Shown: positions 1 to 7,468 of the stretch, piece after piece
Layout of the letters: the number at the start of each line of letters is the position of its first letter
How positions within the stretch are numbered: the stretch's first letter is position 1
From: Deltaproteobacteria bacterium Ga0077539
Lineage (GTDB): Bacteria > Myxococcota_A > Polyangia > Polyangiales > Ga0077539
DNA length: 33,668 nucleotides
Direction of reading: 5' to 3'
Assembly (NCBI GenBank): GCA_001465015.1
Contig: LNEO01000261.1
Location: 1-33,668, forward strand
The notes under the pieces: model-generated
Told to the model about the DNA's origin: nothing
The model's database searches: none
What the model saw: only the letters and a program-made list of their open reading frames with translations
Made by a program: the position numbers and the translations under genes

Positions 1-122
1 CTTCGTGCGTGATTCGTCCGGATTTCGCAGGACGTCCCCAATCGCCGGTCGCAGGGCTTCCGCGTGCCGAGCCCCGTGGTGAACCCAGTGGCGACTCGTC
101 AGTACGCCGCAGCAATGGACAG

Positions 123-743
123 CTAGCGGCGGCGCGGTCTCCGCGAACGAGACGCTTCGGGATCCCACCCAGTCGCCTTCTTGGGGCGCCGAGCACGGGG
201 CTCCGCCCATTCGGAGAGAACACGGAGCGCGGCGCGCACAGAGGCTGAATCGCCGACGAGCCCTTGCACGAGTAGGCCGTCGCAAATTGTAAGCAGCGCT
301 TCTACCGTGGCGGCGCGTTCGCTCGCGTCGGGAACTGCGAGCCGCGCGTCGAGCCACGTTGCCCACTCCCCGAGGATGCCGGCAGTCACAGAACCATAGA
401 CTTCCGGCTCGCGTTGGGAGAGGGCCGCGAGTTCCAACCAGACCAGAGCCAGCGGCCGCGCCTCGGGGGCCTCGAACAGATTGGCCGTCCGGATCAGGAG
501 CTCGCCAGGCGAGACGAGCCCCTCGTCAGCGGCCTCGACCAAGAGCGCGCGAAAGCGCTCGGACACCACACCCAGGATCGCTGTCACCAGCTCTCGCTTG
601 TCCGAGAAGTAGTAGAGCAGCATGCGGTCGCTGGTTCCCGCGCGACGCGCGAGCGTTCGAAATGTGAGGTTGCCAAAGCCCACCTCCAGAACGAGCTCGA
701 CGGCGGTTGCGAGCACGCGCTCGCGCTGTTCGTGTTTCTTCAC
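123..743 (-). CDS. TetR/AcrR family transcriptional regulator
   Basis: A 206-residue TetR-type repressor. The N-terminal helix-turn-helix (about residues 8-55) has the family pattern, with a GFGNLTFRTLARRAGTSDRMLLYYFSDKR-like stretch ending in the YYF-x-DK recognition-helix signature. The rest is the variable ligand-binding helical domain, with an arginine-rich tail. The start is GTG at 743, preceded by an AGAGGA ribosome site. It diverges from the NAD(P)-binding oxidoreductase at 820. The shared intergenic region holds two identical palindromes, which suggests it represses itself and that neighbour. The ligand is unknown. The TetR assignment is firm; the regulatory target is inferred from position. 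Confidence 0.9.
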   Translation of the reverse strand: MKKHEQRERVLATAVELVLEVGFGNLTFRTLARRAGTSDRMLLYYFSDKRELVTAILGVVSERFRALLVEAADEGLVSPGELLIRTANLFEAPEARPLALVWLELAALSQREPEVYGSVTAGILGEWATWLDARLAVPDASERAATVEALLTICDGLLVQGLVGDSASVRAALRVLSEWAEPRARRPKKATGWDPEASRSRRPRRR

Positions 744-764
744 GTTGGTCCTCTTGCGCCTTTA

Positions 765-804
765 TGTAGCGACCGCTACACAATGGGGTGTAGCGACCGC
801 TACA
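765..804. promoter_or_regulatory. Duplicated 16-bp palindromic operator, probable TetR site
   Basis: Two identical copies of TGTAGCGACCGCTACA lie at 765-780 and 789-804, start to start 24 bp apart. Each has perfect 7-base inverted arms (TGTAGCG/CGCTACA) around a 2-base centre. They fill the gap between the divergent TetR gene and the oxidoreductase start at 820. The palindrome size and divergent layout are typical of TetR operators. Binding itself is inferred. Confidence 0.8.
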
Positions 805-819
805 TTCAAGGAGAAGCTC

Positions 820-1515
820 ATGGAAATCACTGTCTTTGGGGCTACGGGAGGGATCGGGGCGCACCTCTGCGACCTCGCGGTCCGCCGAGGTCATCGAGTT
901 ACTGCCTTCGTTCGGCGCGCTGCGGCGGTGCCCTCCCACGGAGATCGAGTGCGGGTCGTCGTTGGGGACGCTTTGACGGGCGTAGGGATACGCGACGCTC
1001 TCCGACCCGACTCGGTCGCCATTTCGTGTCTCGGCAGCCGCACGCCGACGAAGGCTGGCGACCCGGTTACATCGACCGGAGCGCGTCACATCATCGACGG
1101 AATGCGCGCGGTCGGCGCGTCGCGGCTGATCGTCGTGAGCTCGGTGGGTGTCGGAACAGCGCGCGAAAACCCCTGGTTCGTCAATCTACTCGTACGCCCT
1201 GCCTTCGCTCTCTTCTACCCCCATGCGCGCGACGACTTCGATGCAATGGAAGCGCTCGTCGGCGCCTCGGGCCTCGCCTGGACCTTGGCACGAGCGTCGT
1301 CGTTGACCGATGGCCGAGCGCGTGGACGCTACCTGGTCGACCGGGATACCCGCCGCACTGGACCGTTCATCGCGCGCATCGACGTTGCTGCATTCTTGCT
1401 CAACGAGGCGGAGAACCCCGCCAACGTGCAGGCGCGCGTCTCGCTCTCGAATCCTTGGCCGGAGTTGATTCGGCGTGCCCCACGCCTTCTCGAAACGGGA
1501 CCGAGGACAGGGTAA
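820..1515 (+). CDS. NAD(P)-binding atypical SDR oxidoreductase
   Basis: A 231-residue protein with an N-terminal Rossmann motif GATGGIG (residues 7-13), followed by the NAD(P)H-binding/NmrA-like fold of extended or atypical short-chain dehydrogenases. No Tyr-x3-Lys catalytic pair is obvious, as is common in this YbjT/NmrA-like group. Its substrate cannot be read from sequence. ATG at 820 is chosen because AAGGAG (808-813) sits seven bases upstream and the Rossmann strand starts immediately; the frame is open further upstream only across the operator. It diverges from a TetR gene and is probably its regulated target, for example in an electrophile or quinone response. Confidence 0.85.
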   Translation: MEITVFGATGGIGAHLCDLAVRRGHRVTAFVRRAAAVPSHGDRVRVVVGDALTGVGIRDALRPDSVAISCLGSRTPTKAGDPVTSTGARHIIDGMRAVGASRLIVVSSVGVGTARENPWFVNLLVRPAFALFYPHARDDFDAMEALVGASGLAWTLARASSLTDGRARGRYLVDRDTRRTGPFIARIDVAAFLLNEAENPANVQARVSLSNPWPELIRRAPRLLETGPRTG

Positions 1516-1785
1516 TCCCGATCTGGTTCCTGATCCGACCAGTGGAGCCAGTTCCGCGACCGCCGGGCAAACTTCACCCGCGCGAGCTCGCTCGCTCGTC
1601 AAGACCGGCCCCCCGCTCGCTCCGGCTCCAAAGTGGTTTCGAGACGAACAGATGCGGTACCTTGCGGGTGGCTCTCGGCGGGCACGGACTCCTCCTTGTG
1701 TGGTAACCGGAAGGATACGCGCTCGCCGAGAGCTCCTGTTGTTCTGCGATGTTGCGCGAGGGCGTTGCGCATCTCGTGGGCTGCC
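1516..1785. other. Intergenic stretch without a recognisable gene
   Basis: This is the first part of a 546-base gap between the oxidoreductase stop and the sigma-54 regulator stop. No frame here looks like a real protein: the open frames are arginine- and serine-rich shadows that run into the neighbouring repeat. It could be a decayed gene, but no family was recognised. Confidence 0.5.
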
Positions 1786-2007
1786 GCGCGGGTGGGGGCT
1801 TTAGCACTGCGCCCACTGTCGTTGCACTCGCTCGCGCGGCAGCGCGGGTGGGGGCTTCAGCACTGCGCCTACCGTCGTTCTGCTCACTGGGCGCGGCAGC
1901 GCGGGTGGGGGCCGCGCTCCGCGGCTCGATGTAAAACGTCGTTCTGTCTCTCGATTCACAGCTCAAACTCTCTACTGTCGCCACAGAATTTTCGGCGCCT
2001 ATGCCCC
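1786..2007 (+). repeat. Dispersed repeat, copy A, with tandem 56/57-bp units
   Basis: The sequence begins with units starting GCGCGGGTGGGGGC at 1786, 1842 and 1899. The first two are near-identical 56-57 bp units containing AGCACTGCGCC and GTCGTT. The third diverges into GTAAAACGTCGTTCTGT, then TCGATTCACAGCTCAAACTC, then TTTTCGGCGCC near 2000. The same ordered blocks recur at 6304-6493 on this strand and at 5881-6124 on the opposite strand, so this is a dispersed family. It has no coding potential. It sits between two convergent genes. Confidence 0.8.
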
Positions 2008-2061
2008 ATGCGCCCCCATGCGCCCCCCACGAGAGGCGCACCGCCCGTTGCCCGCGCGCGG

Positions 2062-3654
2062 TCACTCCCCGGTCTCGACTCGGGAGACGCCGAGCTTCTT
2101 CATGCGCGACTGCAGCGTCGAGGGCTTCAGGCCGAGGAGCGCGGCGGCGCCGTCGGTTCCGTAGAGCTTTCCCTTGGTGCGCAAGAGCGTGTCTCGAATG
2201 TGATCGCGCTCGAGCTCTTCGAGCGTGCGGACCGCGCCGCTCGTCGCAGCGGGCTCGGGAGCCGAAGCGAGCCTCGTTCCGAGGTCGATCGCCGAGGCGT
2301 GAAGCGTCGCGTTGGGCGAGAGGATCATCGCTCGCTCGAGCACGTTGGCGAGCTCTCGGATGTTGCCGGGCCAGTGGTAGCCGCGCAGCACCGCGAGCGC
2401 GTCGTCGCCGAGCTTGAAGCGCGCGCGCCGATTGGCTCGCGACGCGAGGCGCTCGATCAGCGCCGCAGAGAGCGACGGCAGGTCCTCCATCCGCTCTCTC
2501 AGCGGCGGGAGCTCGAGAGGAAACACCGCGAGCCGATAGTACAGATCCTCGCGAAACCGCCCCTTCGCGATCGCGCGCTCGAGGTCGACGTGCGTCGCCG
2601 CGATGATGCGCACATCGACGCGCACCGTTCGGTCGCTGCCGACCGGCTCGAAGGTGCCTTCTTGCAGCACACGCAAGAGCTTGGCCTGCAGCGGCATCGA
2701 CAGCTCGCCGAGCTCGTCGAGCAAGAGCGTTCCGCCGTTGGCCGTCTGAAAGCGCCCGAGCCTCGATGACGTCGCTCCCGTAAACGCGCCCTTCACGACG
2801 CCGAACAGCTCGGGCTCGAGGAGATTCTCGGGGATCGCGGCGCAGTTCATCGTGACGAAGGGACGCTCTGCCCGACGCGAGCGCGCGTGGAGCAGCCTCG
2901 CGATGTGCTCTTTGCCCGTCCCCGTCTCGCCGCGGATGAGCACCGGCGTGTCTGCGATCGCCACCTGCGCGGCCCGCTCGTAGACCGCGCGCATGGTCGG
3001 CGAGCGGGTGACCTCGAGCGCCGGTCGAGCTTCGTCCGCCTCGATGGCGCGAGCTCCGTACCGTTCGCGCTCGAGCAGCGTCGCGACCTCGCGCTCTTGC
3101 GCGCGCAGCCGCGAGAGCGCCGACGAGAGCTCGGCGTTGACGAGCGCGAGGGACAACAGCTGTCCGTACACTTCGACGAGGTCTACGACCGGCTGCTCGT
3201 AGCGCTCGCAGCGCTCACGATCGAGCGCGAGGATCCCCATCGGCCGATCCCCCGCCGCCAACGGAACGACCATACACGCGTGCCCCGCAGGCAAATCGAG
3301 CACCCCGTCGAACGGGTCTCCGTCGCCGCGCGCGTGATCGTCCTCGGTGAACGCGCGAGCGCGCCGCAGCTCGAGCGCCTCGCGCACCGTCGGATATTCA
3401 TCGAGCGAGATCGCGTGGCGCTTCACGGCGTCGTTCGCCAATCGCCCTCGCGCCGCGCGCACGACGAGCCGATCCCCCTCGAGCTCGAACAGCGTCGCCA
3501 GGTCGTACGGCGCCACGCGCGCCAGCCAGTCCAAGCCGCGGCGAATGAGCTCGTCGACGCCCTCTCCTTCGCCGACCACGCGCGCGATGTTTCGAAGATC
3601 TCTCGTCAGGTCGAGCTGCTTGGACGCGGACTGAACGCTGGAGTCTCGAGTCAT
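2062..3654 (-). CDS. Sigma-54-dependent enhancer-binding regulator (GAF-AAA+-Fis)
   Basis: A 530-residue activator with NorR-like organisation. An N-terminal GAF-type sensor covers about residues 25-175, then a short coiled linker leads to a sigma-54 interaction AAA+ domain of about 210-450. That domain carries Walker A GETGTGKE (242-249), the sigma-54 contact loop GAFTGA (289-294) and Walker B LLLDELGEL (310-318). A Fis-type helix-turn-helix ends the protein (about 485-525). It is divergent from ahpC-ahpD, and the intergenic region contains three related palindromes and a -24/-12 promoter, so it very probably activates ahpCD in response to a peroxide or nitrosative signal sensed by the GAF domain. 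Family and domains are firm; the signal is inferred. Confidence 0.95.
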   Translation of the reverse strand: MTRDSSVQSASKQLDLTRDLRNIARVVGEGEGVDELIRRGLDWLARVAPYDLATLFELEGDRLVVRAARGRLANDAVKRHAISLDEYPTVREALELRRARAFTEDDHARGDGDPFDGVLDLPAGHACMVVPLAAGDRPMGILALDRERCERYEQPVVDLVEVYGQLLSLALVNAELSSALSRLRAQEREVATLLERERYGARAIEADEARPALEVTRSPTMRAVYERAAQVAIADTPVLIRGETGTGKEHIARLLHARSRRAERPFVTMNCAAIPENLLEPELFGVVKGAFTGATSSRLGRFQTANGGTLLLDELGELSMPLQAKLLRVLQEGTFEPVGSDRTVRVDVRIIAATHVDLERAIAKGRFREDLYYRLAVFPLELPPLRERMEDLPSLSAALIERLASRANRRARFKLGDDALAVLRGYHWPGNIRELANVLERAMILSPNATLHASAIDLGTRLASAPEPAATSGAVRTLEELERDHIRDTLLRTKGKLYGTDGAAALLGLKPSTLQSRMKKLGVSRVETGE

Positions 3655-3679
3655 CGCCGCACACTCTAGGACGCCATCA

Positions 3680-3737
3680 CACCGAAATGCCAGTGACTAT
3701 CTCACCGAAATAGCGGTGCATCACTGACATCACGGTG
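3680..3737. promoter_or_regulatory. Three-copy palindromic enhancer, probable UAS of the sigma-54 activator
   Basis: Three related 16-bp sites are CACCGAAATGCCAGTG (3680-3695), CACCGAAATAGCGGTG (3703-3718) and CACTGACATCACGGTG (3722-3737). The consensus is CACYGAMATNNCRGTG, with inverted arms CACYG/CRGTG. They lie about 45-100 bp upstream of a -24/-12 promoter and directly beside the activator gene. Three tandem dyads match how NorR-type enhancer-binding proteins assemble. The sites are seen directly; the binding protein is inferred. Confidence 0.75.
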
Positions 3738-3778
3738 CATCCGTACGAAATACTCAATAAATTCAATAATCAAGCTGC

Positions 3779-3794
3779 TGGCATAGCTGTCGCT
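3779..3794 (+). promoter_or_regulatory. Putative sigma-54 (-24/-12) promoter of ahpCD
   Basis: TGGCATAGCTGTCGCT has the invariant GG (3780-3781) and GC (3792-3793) with exactly ten bases between them, as sigma-54 promoters require. The -24 element TGGCA is consensus; the -12 element is TCGC rather than TTGC. It would start transcription near 3805, about 60 bases before the ahpC ATG. The divergent enhancer-binding protein and the three upstream dyads support it. Confidence 0.6.
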
Positions 3795-3863
3795 TTGCTT
3801 CGAGCGAGGCCGGCCCGGCGTCGGCCCTCGAGTCCTCGAAACATCTCTGAAGGAGAGAACGAC

Positions 3864-4400
3864 ATGCTGACCATCGGTGACAGGTTTCCGAAGTTCGACC
3901 TCGACGCAGTCGAAAGCATCGAGAAGGGCAAAGAGTTCACGCGGATCACGGACAAGTCGCACGAGGGCAAGTGGCTCGTCGTCTTCTCGTGGCCGATGGA
4001 CTTCACCTTCGTGTGCCCCACGGAGATCGCAGAGTTCGGCAAGCGCAACCGAGACTTCGCCGACCGCGACGCGCAGGTGCTCGGATTTTCGACGGACACC
4101 CACTTCGTTCACCTCGCGTGGCGCAACAGCGACGAGCGCCTGCGCAACCTCCCCTACCCGATGCTCGCGGACACCAAACGCGAGCTCTCGACGTCGCTCG
4201 GCGTGCTCGACCGCGGCGCTGGCGTCCCTCTGCGAGCGACCTTCGTCGTCGATCCCACAGGCGTGATCCGCTGGGTGCAGGTCAACGACCTCAACGTCGG
4301 CCGCTCGGTCGACGAGGTCCTTCGCGTGCTCGACGCGCTGCAGACCGACGAGCTCTGCCCATGCAACTGGAAGCCCGGCGACGCCACGCTCGGAAAGTGA
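3864..4400 (+). CDS. ahpC: Peroxiredoxin AhpC, actinobacterial AhpC/AhpD type
   Basis: A 178-residue typical 2-Cys peroxiredoxin that reduces hydrogen peroxide, organic hydroperoxides and possibly peroxynitrite in the cytoplasm. The peroxidatic cysteine is C51 in FVCPTE. The C-terminal segment DELCPCNWKPGD has two cysteines (C165, C167), resembling the Mycobacterium AhpC tail, which works with AhpD rather than AhpF. ATG at 3864 is preferred because AAGGAGA (3850-3856) lies just upstream; the open frame reaches back to 3735, but only through the promoter. ahpD follows ten bases after the stop, so the two form an operon. A sigma-54 promoter and enhancer lie upstream. Confidence 0.95.
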   Translation: MLTIGDRFPKFDLDAVESIEKGKEFTRITDKSHEGKWLVVFSWPMDFTFVCPTEIAEFGKRNRDFADRDAQVLGFSTDTHFVHLAWRNSDERLRNLPYPMLADTKRELSTSLGVLDRGAGVPLRATFVVDPTGVIRWVQVNDLNVGRSVDEVLRVLDALQTDELCPCNWKPGDATLGK

Positions 4401-4410
4401 GCACACAATC

Positions 4411-4941
4411 ATGACCTCCCTCGATTCACTGAGAGAAAGGGTCCCCACGTACGGCAAGGACCTCGCGCTCAACCTCGGCGCGGCGCTCTCGGACGGCCCG
4501 CTCGCCGAGCCGCTTCGCTACGCCATCGCGCTCGCATCAGCCATCGCCGCGCGGCACCGCGCGCTCGCGACAGACCTCGAGTCCGCCCTCCGCGAAAGAG
4601 CCCCCGAGCAGGCGGACCGATACCTCGACGACGCCCGCGCCGCCGCCGCGATCATGGGCATGAACAACGTCTACTACCGGTTTCGCTCGAAGATCGGAAA
4701 GGACAGCTACGGCCAGAAGCCCGCGCGGCTGCGCATGCAGCGCATCGCCAAGCCCGCCACCACGAAGGCCGAGTTCGAGCTCATCTGCCTCGCGGTCAGC
4801 GCGGTCAACAACTGCGAGACGTGCGTCAAATCCCACGAGCGCGCCGTGCTCGAGGCGGGCCTCGACGAAGAGCACGTCCACGACGCCGTGCGCGTGGCCG
4901 CCGTGGTCAACGGGCTGTCGTTCGCCCTCGACGATCGCTGA
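4411..4941 (+). CDS. ahpD: Alkyl hydroperoxide reductase AhpD
   Basis: A 176-residue AhpD-family protein, the same length as mycobacterial AhpD. That enzyme uses lipoamide-linked electrons to re-reduce AhpC and has weak hydroperoxidase activity of its own. The catalytic CxxC is C135-E-T-C138, followed by H142 (CETCVKSH), with the upstream glutamate E123. These match the Glu-Cys-Cys-His proton-relay set of the family. It starts ten bases after ahpC and is co-transcribed with it. The partner AhpC has the matching C-terminal Cys motif. Confidence 0.95.
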   Translation: MTSLDSLRERVPTYGKDLALNLGAALSDGPLAEPLRYAIALASAIAARHRALATDLESALRERAPEQADRYLDDARAAAAIMGMNNVYYRFRSKIGKDSYGQKPARLRMQRIAKPATTKAEFELICLAVSAVNNCETCVKSHERAVLEAGLDEEHVHDAVRVAAVVNGLSFALDDR

Positions 4942-4971
4942 ACCCTTGCGGTACTGCATCACCAAGCGATC

Positions 4972-5847
4972 GTGAAACTCCAGGACCTCTCGGTGACGCA
5001 CAAGTCCGCGGACGTCGGCGGACTGACCCTTCACTATGTCGAGAAGGGGAGCGGGCCTGTGGCGCTCTTGCTCCACGGATTTCCAGAAATGTGGTGGAGC
5101 TTCCGGTATCAGATCGACGCGCTCGCGAGCGCTGGATACCGCGTCGTCGTCCCGGATTTGCGCGGCTACAACGAGAGCGACAAGCGAGGCCCGTTCGACC
5201 TCGACACGCTCGCCGCAGATGTTCGCGGGCTGATCGCGCACCTCGGCGTCGAGAAGGTCCTGCTCGTCGGCCACGACTGGGGCGGAGGACTCGCGTGGCA
5301 CGTCGCCGCCACGCTCCCGCACGTCGTCGAAAAGCTCGCAGTCCTCAACTGCCCCCACCCGCTGCTCATGCAGCGCGCGCTCGGCAGCAGCCTCGGCCAG
5401 CTCCGCCGCAGCTGGTACATGTTCTTCTTTCAGCTGCCCGTCCTGCCAGAGCGAATGCTCACCCGCGACCGCGGCCGCGGGATCTGCAAGATGTACCGCG
5501 CCATGGCGATGGACCCGAGTCACTTCACGGATGAAGAGCTCGCCCCGTTCGTCGAGAACATCCTGCGTCCAGGAGCCGCCACCGCGATGATCGGCTGGTA
5601 TCGCGCGGCCTTCACGACTGCGCTGAAAGACCGCATCGCCCGTCGTCGCTTCCCTGTCATCGAAGCGCCCACGATGCTCGTGTGGGCCAAGGACGACAAG
5701 GCGCTCGACTACGACGCGCTCGTTCCGGGTACGGAGCAGTACGTCGTCGACCTGCGCGTCGAGCCCATCTCCCGCTGCGGACACTTCGTGCACGCAGAGC
5801 GCCCCGAGCGCGTCAACGAGCTCTTGCTCGAGTTCTGGTCGAGATAG
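4972..5847 (+). CDS. Alpha/beta hydrolase, soluble epoxide hydrolase-like
   Basis: A 291-residue alpha/beta-hydrolase. The oxyanion-hole HGFP motif is at 35-38, and the nucleophile elbow GHDWGG places an aspartate at D102, as in epoxide hydrolases and haloalkane dehalogenases. The catalytic histidine is H271 (CGHFVHAERPERV), and the acid probably lies near residue 242 (WAKDD). The HGFPEMWWSFRYQ and PDLRGYNESDK segments are typical of the epoxide hydrolase branch. The start is GTG at 4972, 30 bases after ahpD, with no clear ribosome site, so it may be read through from ahpCD. If so, it could handle lipid-derived epoxides under oxidative stress. Epoxide substrate specificity is inferred. Confidence 0.85.
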   Translation: MKLQDLSVTHKSADVGGLTLHYVEKGSGPVALLLHGFPEMWWSFRYQIDALASAGYRVVVPDLRGYNESDKRGPFDLDTLAADVRGLIAHLGVEKVLLVGHDWGGGLAWHVAATLPHVVEKLAVLNCPHPLLMQRALGSSLGQLRRSWYMFFFQLPVLPERMLTRDRGRGICKMYRAMAMDPSHFTDEELAPFVENILRPGAATAMIGWYRAAFTTALKDRIARRRFPVIEAPTMLVWAKDDKALDYDALVPGTEQYVVDLRVEPISRCGHFVHAERPERVNELLLEFWSR

Positions 5848-5880
5848 CCATCGCACACACTTTCAAGCGCGCGGCGCGGC

Positions 5881-6124
5881 CCACCAGCCCGTACTCGCCG
5901 AATGCTTCACGGCTGAAACAGAGAGATAGAGTCGCGAATCGAGCGATAAAGCGACGTTTGACATCGAGCCGCGTGGCGGCCCCCCCGAGTGAGTGAAGCG
6001 ACGTTTTGCACCGAGCCGCGGGGCGGCCCCGAGTGAGCGAAACGACGGTGAGCGCAGTGCTGAAGCCCCCACCCGCGCTGCCGCGCGCCCCGCCCCCGCC
6101 TGGAACGGCAGGGGCGGCGGCTTC
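5881..6124 (-). repeat. Dispersed repeat, copy B (inverted)
   Basis: Read on the minus strand, this matches copies A and C in block order: GGCGGGGGCGGGGC, GCGGGTGGGGGCTTCAGCA, CGTCGTTTCGCTCACTCGG, GTGCAAAACGTCG, then a duplicated variant (ATGTCAAACGTCG) and TCGATTCG. It faces copy C across about 180 bases, making a large inverted repeat in the 661-base gap between the convergent epoxide hydrolase and DUF1295 genes. No protein is encoded. Confidence 0.8.
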
Positions 6125-6167
6125 GCATTGGAAAAATGCTTGCGAAAACAGCGTACGTGTATCGTGC

Positions 6168-6188
6168 GGGCCCTTGCTCTGCAAGGGC
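6168..6188. repeat. 21-bp near-palindrome, left copy
   Basis: GCCCTTGC-TCT-GCAAGGGC preceded by GG: an 8-base perfect stem with a 3-base loop. The exact reverse complement of the 21-mer is at 6238-6258. It lies in the centre of the large inverted repeat formed by dispersed copies B and C. Confidence 0.8.
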
Positions 6189-6237
6189 GAAGCGATGCTC
6201 AATCGACCATTGCGGCACAGCAATCGAGCCCACTGAG

Positions 6238-6258
6238 GCCCTTGCAGAGCAAGGGCCC
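6238..6258. repeat. 21-bp near-palindrome, right copy
   Basis: Exact reverse complement of 6168-6188, with arms GCCCTTGC and GCAAGGGC around AGA. The pair, separated by 49 bases, could fold as two small hairpins or one longer stem. Confidence 0.8.
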
Positions 6259-6303
6259 ACAGAATCAACCCGTCAGACAATCGCCAGGATTCATCAACGC
6301 CAA

Positions 6304-6493
6304 GCCGCCGCCACTGCCGTCTCAGGCGGGGGCGGGGCGCGCGGCAGCGCGGGTGGGGGCTTCAGCACTGCGCGAACCGTCGTTTCGCTCACTCGGCGCC
6401 GCCCCGCGGCTCGGTGCAAAACGTCGTTCTGTCGCTCGATTCACAGCTCAAACTCTCTGCTTCAACCGCAGACCTTTCGGCGCCCCTGCCCCA
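6304..6493 (+). repeat. Dispersed repeat, copy C
   Basis: Block order is GGCGGGGGCGGGGC, GCGGGTGGGGGCTTCAGCA, CGTCGTTTCGCTCACTCGG, GTGCAAAACGTCGTTCTGT, TCGATTCACAGCTCAAACTC, CTTTCGGCGCC, and TGCCCCA. The second half is nearly identical to copy A (1921-2007). It is the mirror of copy B. Similarity continues inward: the GCCGCCGCC-containing bases at 6304-6324 mirror 6100-6121. It ends 16 bases before the DUF1295 stop codon. Confidence 0.8.
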
Positions 6494-6508
6494 CAACCCC
6501 CGCGGCCC

Positions 6509-7423
6509 TCACTTCACAAACGGGTTCGGAATCAGCGCCGGAACGCGCTTCATGTGCTCGGCGTACGCGGGCCTGCGCGCGATCGAGCGCTTGTCGATCA
6601 ACGGAATCGAGATCGCCACGAACAACACCGTGGTCCACAGCGCGCCGACGATGGTCCACAGCGCGCCGCGGTCCGACGCGAGCCCGAAGAGAAACACGCC
6701 CCACCAGAAGCCGATCTCGCCCAGGTAGTTGGGGTGGCGGCAGTACTTCCACAGGCCGCGATCCATGATGACCCCGCGCTCGCCGCGCTCTTCACACTCG
6801 CGACGAAACGCGCGCAGCTGCTCGTCCGCGATCGCCTCGATCGCCGTGAAGCCCAACGTCACGACCGCAGCGAGCGCGTCCAGCCAGCCGAGCGGCGCCG
6901 TCCCCGTTCCCACCGCGTAGAAGAGCGGGAGCATCCCGAGAAACACCGTCACCGTGGGCATCGAGTGGAGCCCGAAGAAGCTCACGACCCAGTAAAACGG
7001 GCCGGTCTTCTTGCGAAAATCGACGTATCGCCAGTCCTCGTGGTGAAGCCCCGGCCAGCCGCGGGCCCAGTTGTACGTGAGCCGCGCTCCCCAGAGAGAC
7101 ACCAGCGCGATCACCAACCACACGCGCAGAGACGGCGCGCTCGACTGCGTGCACATCGGGATCGCCAACGCCACCACCGGCGGAACGACGCTCCAGTACG
7201 GGTCGTACACGCTCGAGTTGTCGAGCGCCCGCGAAAACCCGAACACCACGATCGTGGCCGCGAAATCCGCGAGCAGCACCGTCTGCCAAGGGACCGTCCA
7301 GCCCCAGTACCGCGCGACCCCGACCGCGACGGCCAACGCGAGCGCGTACGCTACGGACACCCACACAAACGAAGCCGCTCGAGAATGTTTGGGCTGCGGC
7401 TGGCCCTCGATCACGTCGCTCAT
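6509..7423 (-). CDS. DUF1295 / steroid 5-alpha-reductase-like membrane protein
   Basis: A 304-residue polytopic membrane protein with about six or seven hydrophobic segments: near residues 20-38, 45-62, 80-88, 98-112, 140-165, 175-195 and 240-272. The C-terminal DRGLWKYCRHPNYLGE...WWG signature is typical of the DUF1295/steroid-5-alpha-reductase C-terminal fold and related isoprenylcysteine methyltransferases. The family includes NAD(P)H-dependent reductases of lipid double bonds, but the substrate here is unknown. ATG at 7423 diverges from the MobA fusion at 7469 with only 45 bases between, so the two may share a promoter region. Family assignment is confident; activity is not. Confidence 0.85.
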   Translation of the reverse strand: MSDVIEGQPQPKHSRAASFVWVSVAYALALAVAVGVARYWGWTVPWQTVLLADFAATIVVFGFSRALDNSSVYDPYWSVVPPVVALAIPMCTQSSAPSLRVWLVIALVSLWGARLTYNWARGWPGLHHEDWRYVDFRKKTGPFYWVVSFFGLHSMPTVTVFLGMLPLFYAVGTGTAPLGWLDALAAVVTLGFTAIEAIADEQLRAFRRECEERGERGVIMDRGLWKYCRHPNYLGEIGFWWGVFLFGLASDRGALWTIVGALWTTVLFVAISIPLIDKRSIARRPAYAEHMKRVPALIPNPFVK

Positions 7424-7468
7424 CGCGCGGTAGCCTACGCACGCTCACACACAGTAAATCAACGTTTC

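Noticed and set aside
1..122. A partial gene at the left edge of the window
   Set aside because: Short open frames exist on both strands, but no family signature or start context was recognised.
1786..1920. Possible CRISPR-like array from the 56/57-bp tandem units
   Set aside because: Units are directly adjacent without unique spacers, and there are only two full units plus a partial one.
5993..7468. Upstream extension of the MobA fusion frame
   Set aside because: It crosses the dispersed repeats and the antisense DUF1295 gene; similarity to the nitrate-reductase-associated family starts at ATG 7469.
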